From Clostridiales bacterium (GTDB lineage: Bacteria; Bacillota; Sulfobacillia; UBA995; UBA9673): a stretch of DNA of 7,241 nucleotides. The notes under the pieces are model-generated. The model did not search any database. It worked only from the letters and a program-made list of their open reading frames with translations, and had not been told where the DNA came from. How positions within the stretch are numbered: position 1 is the stretch's first letter; the number at the start of each line of letters is the position of its first letter. Shown here one piece after another: positions 1 to 5,835 of this stretch. A program made the translations under genes and the position numbers. The stretch lies in NCBI GenBank assembly GCA_003541445.1, contig DPMO01000020.1, forward strand, positions 1 through 7,241, given 5' to 3'.

Positions 1-768
1 CCGGACGCCGCGGGGACCACTCCCGGACCCGACGCGGACGAGCCGGAAATCCTGGAGGGGCTGGCCCGGGACATCGTCTCGCGGCTGGCCGCCACTCTCT
101 TCGGCGAGGACGACGTCCCCGTCTGGGAGAGGAACGGTTCTCCCTGCGGTGAGCAGCCCCCGGGCGACCGCGCCGGCAGGGACCTCGGTGGCGCGGAGGC
201 CGCCGCCGGGACTCCCAGGGCGGGTGGGCCGAAGGTGCCGGCGCTCGGGACGGAGGCCCGAAGGGTCGGTGAGCACGGTGACGGGCCGGCCGGCCGACGC
301 CCGTCCGGACGGGAGGGTGAACGGCTCTCCGGACCGCTGCGGGTTCCGGCGCCGGCGCCCGCGCGGAGAAGACGGCTGACCCCGTCCGAGCGGCCGGCCC
401 TCCTCGTCCGCGGCACCGTACGGTCCGGACGGCAGATCCGGCACAACGGAGACGTCATCGTCCTGGGTGACGTGAACCCGGGGGGGCAGGTGGTCGCGGC
501 GGGAGACGTGGTCGTCATGGGCACCCTGCGGGGCATGGTGCACGCCGGGGCCACCGGGGAGCACACGGCTGTGGTGGCGGCCTTCCGTCTCGCGCCCACC
601 CAGCTCCGAATCGCCAATTACCTTGCAAGACCGCCGGAAGAACCCGGCGGGCATCCAGAGTACCCCGAACTGGCACTGGTCCGTGACGGGGTCGTGGTCG
701 TCAGGCCGCTCGGTCCGAGCGTTCTCCCGGACCTCGGCCCGGCGCCGCTGCGCTCGAACCGGCGCTAG
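1..768 (+). CDS. minC: Septum site-determining protein MinC, 5'-truncated by window edge
   Basis: The reading frame is open from base 1 to the TAG at 766-768, giving 255 codons with the start outside the window. The last ~120 residues are the MinC C-terminal domain, a right-handed beta-helix that dimerises, binds MinD and helps MinC block FtsZ assembly at the poles. The diagnostic stretches are RGTVRSGRQIRHNGD, VIVLGDVNPGGQVVAAGDVV, GTLRGMVHAGA and PTQLRIANYLARPPEE, in the order usual for the family (from about base 394 to 640). The ~125 residues before this domain are rich in Gly, Pro, Arg and Ala and look disordered. Only a short segment near bases 43-130 looks helical. MinC is usually 210-250 residues with a short linker, so this one must be longer. 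A methionine-like GTG at 235 lies inside the linker and is not the true start. It is the first visible gene of the min-rodA operon; 59 bases separate it from minD. Confidence 0.93.
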   Translation, partial: PDAAGTTPGPDADEPEILEGLARDIVSRLAATLFGEDDVPVWERNGSPCGEQPPGDRAGRDLGGAEAAAGTPRAGGPKVPALGTEARRVGEHGDGPAGRRPSGREGERLSGPLRVPAPAPARRRRLTPSERPALLVRGTVRSGRQIRHNGDVIVLGDVNPGGQVVAAGDVVVMGTLRGMVHAGATGEHTAVVAAFRLAPTQLRIANYLARPPEEPGGHPEYPELALVRDGVVVVRPLGPSVLPDLGPAPLRSNRR

Positions 769-827
769 GCCGGCGGGTGCCTCTCTACGGGGATGCAGCT
801 AACGCTACATAACCGGAGGAGAAGGCG

Positions 828-1637
828 ATGAGGCAACCCGGTCAGGTCATCGTGATCACGTCGGGGAAGGGGGGGGTCGGAAAGACCACAGCCTGCGCCA
901 ACATCGGGACGGCGCTGAGTCTGCTCGGCCACCGGGTGGTGATGGTCGACGCGGACATCGGTCTCAGGAACCTCGACGTCGTCATGGGACTCGAGAACCG
1001 CATCGTCTACGACATCGTCGACGTCGTCGAGGGGTTCTGCCGGGTGCGCCAGGCCCTCATCAAGGACAAGCGCTTCGAGGGCCTGTACCTGCTCCCGGCC
1101 GCCCAGACGAGGGACAAGTCGGCGGTGAGTCCGCTCCAGATGAAGTCGGTCTGCGACGAGCTGCGGGCCGACTTCGACTTCGTCCTCGTCGATTCCCCTG
1201 CAGGCATCGAGCAGGGGTTCCGCAACGCGGTGGCGGCCGCGGACAGGGCCGTCATCATCACCACCCCTGAGGTCGCGGCCGTTCGGGACGCCGACCGCGT
1301 CATCGGCCTCCTGGAGGCCGACGGCATGCCCGAGCCGCAGCTCGTCCTCAACCGCATAAGGCGTGACATGGTCAAGCGGGGGGACATGATGGACATCGAC
1401 GACGTCATCGAGATCCTCGCCATCGACCTCTTGGGGGTCGTCCCTGAGGACGAGGTCATCATCGTGAGCACGAACCGCGGCGACCCGGCCGTGAGTCTGC
1501 CGGGCTCCCGGGCCGGCCAGGCCTTCAAGAACATCGCCCGCCGGCTCCGCGGGGAAGTGGTCCCGTTCATGCCTCTCGACGAAAGCCGGGGGCTCTTCGC
1601 CCGGCTGTCGCGGATGGTCAGACTCAGCTCGGGCTAG
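828..1637 (+). CDS. minD: Septum site-determining ATPase MinD
   Basis: This 269-residue protein is a ParA/MinD-type P-loop ATPase that dimerises on the membrane when bound to ATP, recruits MinC, and is released by MinE-stimulated hydrolysis. The deviant Walker A motif GKGGVGKTT lies at residues 13-21, with signature Lys14 and Lys19. Switch I is VDADIGLRNLD around Asp41 and Asp43. Walker B/switch II is VDSPAGIE with Asp122. ITTPEVAAVRDADR and LVLNRIR follow in the usual places. The C-terminal residues 254-266 (RGLFARLSRMVRL) form a short basic amphipathic helix, the expected membrane-targeting sequence. The ATG at 828 is preceded by GGAGGAG at 815-821, six bases away, which fixes the start. 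Length is typical (260-270). Eight consecutive G bases at 869-876 lie inside the Walker A codons, but the frame is intact. Confidence 0.97.
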   Translation: MRQPGQVIVITSGKGGVGKTTACANIGTALSLLGHRVVMVDADIGLRNLDVVMGLENRIVYDIVDVVEGFCRVRQALIKDKRFEGLYLLPAAQTRDKSAVSPLQMKSVCDELRADFDFVLVDSPAGIEQGFRNAVAAADRAVIITTPEVAAVRDADRVIGLLEADGMPEPQLVLNRIRRDMVKRGDMMDIDDVIEILAIDLLGVVPEDEVIIVSTNRGDPAVSLPGSRAGQAFKNIARRLRGEVVPFMPLDESRGLFARLSRMVRLSSG

Positions 1638-1656
1638 CCGCTGAGGGGTTGAGACC

Positions 1657-1926
1657 GTGATGCCTCAGGTCGTGTGGGGGGTGGGCGGCGGGCGGCCGGC
1701 CAGAAGCAAGGACGTCGCCCGTGAACGACTCAAACTCGTGCTCGTCCAGGACAGGGCGGAGGCGAATCGGGGGTTCCTGGAGAAAATCAAAGACGACATA
1801 ATCGAGGTCGTGGCCAGGCACGCCGACGTCGACCTGACCAGGGTCGAGGTGAAGTTCCTGCGGTCGGAGAACCGGAACATCCTCCTGGCGCGCATCCCGG
1901 TCACGAACCTCAAGAGGGTGACCTGA
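1657..1926 (+). CDS. minE: Cell division topological specificity factor MinE
   Basis: This protein of 88-89 residues is the MinD partner that stimulates ATP hydrolysis and displaces MinC, giving the system its topological specificity. The anti-MinCD helix/strand is recognisable as SKDVARERLKLVLVQDR (about residues 17-33). It is followed by LEKIKDDIIEVVARHADVD (residues 41-59) and the C-terminal dimerising strands VEVKFLRS and NILLARIPV. Start choice is between GTG at 1657 and the adjoining ATG at 1660. The purine run GAGGGG at 1643-1648 is eight bases from the GTG and eleven from the ATG, so either is possible and the protein differs by one residue. The first ~15 residues are Gly/Pro/Val-rich (PQVVWGVGGG) and do not look like the usual amphipathic membrane-binding helix. 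The gene sits 19 bases after minD and its TGA abuts the rodA start. Confidence 0.93.
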   Translation: MMPQVVWGVGGGRPARSKDVARERLKLVLVQDRAEANRGFLEKIKDDIIEVVARHADVDLTRVEVKFLRSENRNILLARIPVTNLKRVT

Positions 1927-3060
1927 TTGCTCTACCGCCGCCTGGTCAAGGACATGGACTTCACCCTTCTCGCGGCTGTCATTCTCCTTCTCGCCTACAG
2001 CCTTGTCGTCCAGGCGAGCGCCACGACGAACATGCCGGTCGGAGGAGACCCGTGGTACTACACCAAGAGGCACGCCCTCTACATCGGCGTGGGGCTTGTG
2101 GCCATGTTCGGCGCCATGAGCGTCGACTACAGGAGCCTGGCCCGCTGGTATAAGGTCATCTATGTCGCAAACCTCCTCCTTCTGGCGGGGGTCCTGGTGG
2201 CCGGGTCCTCGGCGATGGGGGCCCAGCGCTGGTTCCATGTCGGTCCCTTCAGCGTCCAGCCCTCGGAGTTCGCCAAGGTGGCCATCATCCTCACCCTGGC
2301 GGCACATCTCAGCCGCCGGGTCGACCGCCTCGAGCGCTGGACAGACTTCATCCTGCCCTTCTGCCACGCCGGTCTCCCGGCCCTCCTCATCCTCATCCAA
2401 CCCGACCTCGGCACCTCGCTGGTCTTCTCAGGCATCCTTCTGGGGATGCTCTTCATCGCCGGGGCCCCTTGGACGCATCTTGCCGCCATCTACGGTGGGG
2501 CGCTGGCGGCGGCCGTGTCGTGGGTCGTCCTCCATCTCAAGTACGGGGTGTGGATACCGCTAAAGGCCTACCAGCTCAAGCGCCTCATCGTCTTCGCCCA
2601 GCCCAACATCGACCCCCTCGGGGCCGGCTACCACATAAAACAGGCCCTGGTGGCCATCGGCTCAGGCCAGCTCCTGGGCAAAGGCCTCTTCACCGGGACC
2701 CAGAGCCGTCTCAGGTTCCTGCCCATGCAGCACACGGACTTCGTCTTCGCCGTCGTCGGCGAGGAGCTCGGGTTCGTAGGAGCCGTCGCGCTCCTGTCGC
2801 TCTTCTTCGTCATCATCTGGCGGGGTGCCCGCATCGCCGCCGAGGCGAAGGACGCCTTCGGCACGCTCGTCGCCGCCGGCATCGTCTCGATGTTTGCCTT
2901 CCACATCATCGTGAACGTCGGGATGACCGTCGGCATCATGCCCATCACCGGCATCCCGCTGCCCTTCGTGTCGAACGGGGGGAGCGCCATGGTCACCAAC
3001 TGCATCGCCGTCGGCCTTCTCCTGGGCATCCACTTCCGCCGGAGGAGCATATCCTTCTAG
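1927..3060 (+). CDS. rodA: RodA-type SEDS peptidoglycan glycosyltransferase
   Basis: This 377-residue polytopic protein belongs to the SEDS family (RodA/FtsW/SpoVE), which polymerises lipid II into glycan strands together with a class B PBP. The membrane segments are spread along the whole length. Conserved landmarks are GAQRWF with Trp102, QPSEFAK (111-117), IQPDLGTSL (157-165), YQLKRL and DPLGAGYH (229-236), GKGLFTGTQS, QHTDFVFAVVGEELGFVG with the presumed catalytic Asp271, and the closing GIPLPFVSNGGS. QLRFLP-like and HTDF spelling, plus the min context, favour RodA over FtsW. The start is TTG at 1927, directly after the minE stop. AGAGGGTG at 1913-1920 inside minE is a good ribosome-binding site six bases away, and MLYRRLVKDMDF matches the usual family N-terminus. 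The later ATG at 1954 would remove these residues. The zero-base spacing implies translational coupling to minE. Confidence 0.95.
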   Translation: MLYRRLVKDMDFTLLAAVILLLAYSLVVQASATTNMPVGGDPWYYTKRHALYIGVGLVAMFGAMSVDYRSLARWYKVIYVANLLLLAGVLVAGSSAMGAQRWFHVGPFSVQPSEFAKVAIILTLAAHLSRRVDRLERWTDFILPFCHAGLPALLILIQPDLGTSLVFSGILLGMLFIAGAPWTHLAAIYGGALAAAVSWVVLHLKYGVWIPLKAYQLKRLIVFAQPNIDPLGAGYHIKQALVAIGSGQLLGKGLFTGTQSRLRFLPMQHTDFVFAVVGEELGFVGAVALLSLFFVIIWRGARIAAEAKDAFGTLVAAGIVSMFAFHIIVNVGMTVGIMPITGIPLPFVSNGGSAMVTNCIAVGLLLGIHFRRRSISF

Positions 3061-3225
3061 GCCTCCGCCCGGGTCTGAGACCTGCAGGATTTCGCCGTCG
3101 CCGCGGCGGATGAAGGGAATGACAAGGGGCGAGCCTCGGAGGAGTCTCTTGCCTCCTGAAGCGGTCATGGCGGCCCTTGGCTGCTCTGCTCGCGGGGCCG
3201 ATGCAGGAGAGGAGCTGTCCCTGGA
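3061..3225. other. Spacer between rodA and the CreD-like gene
   Basis: A 165-base gap with no credible gene. It holds a short hairpin candidate, GGAGG at 3138-3142 and CCTCC at 3152-3156 with a nine-base loop, but no T-run follows, so it is not a convincing intrinsic terminator. A purine run AGGAGAGGAG at 3205-3214 is the likely ribosome-binding site for the next gene, eleven bases before its ATG. I cannot point to a clear promoter, so whether the next gene belongs to the min-rodA transcript is undecided. Confidence 0.5.
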
Positions 3226-4563
3226 ATGACCAAGAGGATTATCGCCGTGATTCTCATCTACCTGGCCACCAGTGTCGCGTGGATGGGTCTCGGTGTGCTG
3301 ACCGAGGTCCGGACTCGTGAGACCTACCGGGAACTCCACGGAGCGGTGGGGGAGCTCTGGGGGACCGCCCACAGCCAGCCGGCCCCCGAGGTCTACGCCC
3401 TGGTCCCGAAGGTTGACGCCGAGGTCACCGAGCAGGCGGACGTAGAGGGGCCTTCCGGCCGCCGACCGCGCGAGCCGGGCTGGGACGTAGAGCCCTCTTT
3501 CGAGGGAGCCTCCGCTCCTGGGACTTCGGATGATGCCGACTTCGCCAGGGTGCCGGTGGCTCTGGCCTCGAGCGACGTCCACGTCTCGTTCGACCTCGAC
3601 CACCGCAAGAAGGGCCTCCTGTGGTTCAGCACTTATGCCGTCGACTTCGACGGCAGCTGGCGGGTCGTCAACCCCTACCCAGCAGCCAGCAATCTCGTCC
3701 TGGTCTTCCGCTTTCCGACGCCGCTCGCCATCTACGATGATTTCTCGTTCCTCATAGACGGGCGTGAGGCTCAGGTCCGGAAGGGAGCCGATGGCAGCCT
3801 TGAGGCGGTCGTGACCGCCTCCCCCGGCGAAACGGTCTCCTTCAGCGTCGGCTACCGGTCACGCGGTCTGGACTCCTGGACGTACCGCTTCGGCACGGAC
3901 GTGACCCGGGTCCGGGACTTCACCCTGACGATGGAGACGGACTTCAAGGACATCGACTTCGCCTCCCGGACCATCTCGCCGACGCTCAAGGAGGAGACAG
4001 CCGAAGGGTGGCGCCTGGTGTGGCGGCACGAGAACCTCGTCTCCGGGTTCCAGGTGGGTCTGGAGATGCCCCAGCGCCTCAACCCGGGGCCTCTGGCAAG
4101 CCGAATAAGCTTCTTCGCCCCGGTCTCGCTGCTTTTCTTCTTCTTCGTCATCTTCGTCCTGGGCGTGCTACGCGGGGTCGACCTGCACCCCATGCACTAC
4201 TTCTTCCTCGCGGCCGCCTTCTTCTCGTTCCATCTGCTCTTCGCGTACCTGGTGGACCACATCGACGTCCACCTGGCCTTCGTGGTCTCGAGCCTTGTCT
4301 CGGTCGCTCTCGTCGTGTCCTATCTCCGCCTGGTGGTCTCGAGCCGCTTCGCTTTCGTTGAGGCCGGCCTGGCCCAACTCCTGTACCTCGTCCTTTTCTC
4401 CTACACCCACTTCCTCGAGGGGTTCACCGGGCTGACCGTCACCGTCGGAGCGATCCTCACCCTGTTCGTCCTGATGCAGGCTACGGCCAAGGTGGACTGG
4501 AACCGGGTCTTCGGAGCCACGGGAGCAGGCACAGCGGGGTCGGACAAGGCGGAGACGTCATGA
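3226..4563 (+). CDS. CreD-like inner membrane protein
   Basis: This 445-residue protein has one N-terminal membrane segment (about residues 4-25), a large extracytoplasmic region (about 30-290) and five closely packed membrane segments (about 295-315, 322-343, 348-370, 373-395, 399-420). That layout, the length, RGVDLHPMHYFFL at the start of the second half, and a final VDWNRVF after the last segment match the CreD family (E. coli CreD is 450 residues). The TYREL...ELWG motif after the first segment also fits. In E. coli CreD is induced by the CreBC two-component system and affects envelope stress and colicin E2 tolerance; its biochemical role is unknown. No creB or creC is visible here. Residues 65-110 are a Pro/Gly/Glu-rich insert. 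The soluble part (RKKGLLWFSTYAVDFDG) looks predicted-beta-rich and is less CreD-like, so a related but distinct subfamily is possible. The start is ATG 3226, with a purine-rich site eleven bases upstream. Confidence 0.75.
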   Translation: MTKRIIAVILIYLATSVAWMGLGVLTEVRTRETYRELHGAVGELWGTAHSQPAPEVYALVPKVDAEVTEQADVEGPSGRRPREPGWDVEPSFEGASAPGTSDDADFARVPVALASSDVHVSFDLDHRKKGLLWFSTYAVDFDGSWRVVNPYPAASNLVLVFRFPTPLAIYDDFSFLIDGREAQVRKGADGSLEAVVTASPGETVSFSVGYRSRGLDSWTYRFGTDVTRVRDFTLTMETDFKDIDFASRTISPTLKEETAEGWRLVWRHENLVSGFQVGLEMPQRLNPGPLASRISFFAPVSLLFFFFVIFVLGVLRGVDLHPMHYFFLAAAFFSFHLLFAYLVDHIDVHLAFVVSSLVSVALVVSYLRLVVSSRFAFVEAGLAQLLYLVLFSYTHFLEGFTGLTVTVGAILTLFVLMQATAKVDWNRVFGATGAGTAGSDKAETS

Positions 4564-4887
4564 GGTCGTGAGGTCGCTCTTTCCGCGACTCGGGTCTGCG
4601 TTCGGGCCAAGACCCCGAGACCCCGTGGGTGGCCTGTCGTTCCGTCCAGGCTTGTGGTCCGACCGCTGGCGGCCACCACGCCGACGTGAGCCTCCGCCTC
4701 CCACGGCACCAGGCGCTATTCCGGTGTCGAGGATGGCCACCTTCACTCCCGTGCCGTGGTTCCCTCCGCCCTGGACCACGTCGGCGTCGATGCGGTCGAC
4801 GCCCCAGGGAAGTGTCTCCCCGATGGCGTGGGCTACGGGGTCAGGCTTCCCATCCCTCCCATCGGCGGCCGCTCCCAGGACGGCGTC
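4564..4887 (-). pseudogene. Decayed subtilisin-like (S8 family) serine protease
   Basis: Reading the minus strand from 4887 downward, one frame gives DGRDGKPDPV, then LPWGVDRIDADVVQ, then GVKVAILDTGI. This is the typical end of the propeptide followed by the start of an S8 catalytic domain, with the catalytic Asp codon at 4728-4726. An in-frame TGA sits at 4890-4888, just before this stretch, so no full propeptide or signal peptide is joined to it. After about 4710 that frame turns into low-complexity Gly/Arg sequence, while the neighbouring frame (from 4709) gives VGVVAASG and then HPRGLGVLA and RVAERATS. These resemble the later S8 segment around the oxyanion Asn and the strand that follows it. 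The expected catalytic His block (GHGTHVAG) and the Ser block (GTSMA) are not seen. The reading is of a relic with frameshifts and an internal deletion, ending against the CreD-like gene. The first segment is convincing; the second is inference. Confidence 0.65.
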
Positions 4888-5125
4888 TCACGGCCCGGGA
4901 AGGAATGCAGGTGAACCCGTCGGGCGTAGATGGCGCGGTGTGAGGTCGAGAGGGAACGGAGGAAGGACCTGAGCCGTACAGGTGCATGATGGGACCACAG
5001 ATAGCAGGGTCGACCTGTGGGCGGACTCACGGCGCCGGAGTAGGCAGGAAATAAGAAGCGGCCGCGTCCCGAGAGGGTCCGACCGTGAGTCTGTGCCCTA
5101 CCCTAGGTTGTCCACCTCATAAGCG
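4888..5125. other. Gene-free stretch between the protease relic and the small minus-strand ORFs
   Basis: No frame on either strand gives a convincing protein here. On the minus strand, the part next to the protease relic (about 4888-4960) may once have encoded its propeptide, since a frame there contains AIYARRVHLHSFPG. The resemblance is too weak to claim. The only clear structure is the inverted repeat at 5019-5098, with its neighbouring six-base repeat at 4995-5020. The sequence becomes less GC-rich towards 5125. Confidence 0.4.
5019..5098. repeat. Long-range inverted repeat, possible structured RNA
   Basis: GACTCACGG at 5024-5032 and CCGTGAGTC at 5083-5091 are perfect nine-base reverse complements. 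GGGC at 5019-5022 can pair with GCCC at 5095-5098 after a small internal loop. The ~50 bases between contain a NotI-type palindrome GCGGCCGC (5059-5066) and a small CCC-GAGA-GGG hairpin (5068-5076). Just upstream, CCACAG (4995-5000) and CTGTGG (5015-5020) form another six-base inverted repeat, competing with the outer stem at its edge. No T-run follows on either strand, so an intrinsic terminator is unlikely. It could be a folded non-coding RNA, a mobile-element end, or chance in GC-rich sequence. I do not recognise a known RNA family in it. Confidence 0.35.
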
Positions 5126-5353
5126 TCAGACCGCATAAGCTGTGGAATCGTCGCCCGACAGCTTATCTTTGATGTCTTCAAACAGGCGCCTGAGTTCTTG
5201 CTTGCGCTTCTCCTCCTGGGCCCTAGCGCTCCTCAGAACCTCCTGATACTGCTTTGCGGTGATCTTACCGCTCCGGAAGGCCAAGAGGGCACTGAGGTGC
5301 TCCATACTCGGATCGGCCCTTCTAATCCCCAAGCCTCTCTCGACCTCTTTCAT
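5126..5353 (-). CDS. Small charged helical protein of unknown function
   Basis: A 75-residue minus-strand ORF begins at ATG 5353-5351 and ends with TGA at 5128-5126. The start is chosen because AAAGGAGG (minus strand of 5369-5362) lies eight bases upstream, the best Shine-Dalgarno sequence in the window. A longer frame from TTG at 5428 exists but lacks that support. I do not recognise the family. Residues 18-66 look like two or more amphipathic helices: SALLAFRSGKITAKQYQEVL, a Lys/Arg/Glu-rich stretch (QEEKRKQELRRLFEDIKDKL), then a short tail. The pattern of hydrophobic positions around SGKIT..QY...L recalls the short SHOCT motif, which is only a suggestion. There is no signal peptide or membrane segment. 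The gene lies in a stretch of lower GC than its neighbours, which hints at foreign origin. Its start lies inside the preceding ORF (overlap of 32 bases), suggesting translational coupling. Confidence 0.6.
   Translation of the reverse strand: MKEVERGLGIRRADPSMEHLSALLAFRSGKITAKQYQEVLRSARAQEEKRKQELRRLFEDIKDKLSGDDSTAYAV
5135..5166. repeat. Nine-base perfect inverted repeat at the 3' end of the small minus-strand gene
   Basis: ATAAGCTGT at 5135-5143 and ACAGCTTAT at 5158-5166 are exact reverse complements separated by 14 bases. They lie within the last codons of the 75-residue minus-strand gene, just before its stop. A partial copy of the arm, CATAAGC, also occurs at 5118-5124. No T-run follows on the minus strand, so this is not a standard intrinsic terminator. 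It could protect the 3' end of the mRNA or bind a protein. Confidence 0.4.
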
Positions 5354-5474
5354 GGCCAGAGCCTCCTTTGCTCGACCATTTCGCTCTGGTTCGCGACTTT
5401 TCCACCAATTCCAGGAGGATCCCTTCAATAACCCTCACGTACGCTTCTCCAAGCCTAACGGCTTCATCCGTCAT
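5322..5474 (-). CDS. Possible 50-residue ORF overlapping the next small gene
   Basis: The minus strand from ATG 5474-5472 to TAG 5324-5322 encodes 50 residues beginning MTDEAVRLGEAYVRVIEGI and continuing with a leucine/glutamate-rich helix (LLELVEKSR). The first ~30 residues read like genuine helical protein. The last ~15 (Gly/Arg/Glu-rich) overlap the start and ribosome-binding site of the following 75-residue gene. No good Shine-Dalgarno sequence precedes the ATG. Instead the ATG overlaps the TGA of another minus-strand frame as ATGA, the usual sign of termination-reinitiation coupling. It may be the intact first part of a small operon or a fragment of a larger decayed gene. The family is unknown. 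Confidence 0.4.
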   Translation of the reverse strand: MTDEAVRLGEAYVRVIEGILLELVEKSRTRAKWSSKGGSGHERGRERLGD

Positions 5475-5835
5475 GGGGCCACCCCAGCCAGGGAGCGGTC
5501 TACTGCGAGGCCTCGGGATTCTATGTAGCTGGCTGGGAAGCCGGCACTGGCAAACTTGAGAGCGAGGTGTCCGAAGGCACCTAGAGCGACAAGGAGAGTA
5601 GGCACCCCGCCCGCCGCTGGAACTTGCCCTTTAGGGGTGCATGCACTCTTCCGAACGCCATGCACAGGCAAAGAAGGAAGGTCAAGCCACATGACGGAAC
5701 TAAGGCGCCGAGGCGGAATAGCAGCCCGTGCGGAGAGGCTACCGGCTGCTCATGGCCTTCTACGGGCTTCCAGCTAGACCTTGGACCTTTTATCTCGACG
5801 TGACTCTTCAGGCTAAAGGGTGGTGTCTCCGACAT
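5471..5835 (-). other. Ambiguous stretch, possibly a frameshifted minus-strand ORF
   Basis: Two overlapping minus-strand frames are open here. One starts at ATG 5835-5833 (MSETPPFSLKSHVEIKG...) and stops at 5583-5581. The other runs from 5692 to TGA 5473-5471 and ends with LGAFGHLALKF, SAGFPASYIESRG and AVDRSLAGVAP, which looks protein-like. A single frameshift near 5620 would join the plausible start of the first with the plausible end of the second, giving roughly 120 residues and leading by ATGA overlap into the 50-residue ORF. I recognise no family in either piece and neither has a strong ribosome-binding site, so this may be a decayed gene or non-coding DNA. The stretch also contains the ten-base palindrome GTGCATGCAC at 5637-5646 and ATGCAC again at 5660-5665. 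It includes the upstream region of the MFS gene, where I see no clear -35/-10 pair. Confidence 0.3.

Noticed and set aside
1007..1570. Ser/Arg/Met-rich minus-strand open frame opposite minD
   Set aside because: Shadow of the MinD frame; no independent start signal or motif.
1624..2400. Long minus-strand open frame opposite minE and rodA
   Set aside because: It is the complement of clearly conserved MinE and RodA coding sequence. Its product is rich in Asp, Glu, Gly, His and Arg with no domain, as expected for an antisense shadow in high-GC DNA.
3138..3156. GGAGG/CCTCC hairpin after rodA as a terminator
   Set aside because: Only five base pairs and no following T-run on either strand.
2662..3603. 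313-residue minus-strand open frame opposite the rodA end and the CreD-like gene
   Set aside because: It spans two well-supported genes and the gap on the other strand and has low-complexity composition without recognisable motifs.
5035..5066. Resemblance to the signal-recognition-particle RNA apical loop (GGCAGGAAATAAGAAGC)
   Set aside because: The conserved core bases do not match and the surrounding stem is not of the right form.
5781..5833. Promoter for the MFS gene (TTGGAC at 5781)
   Set aside because: No acceptable -10 hexamer at 16-18 bases from it; the match is too weak to annotate.
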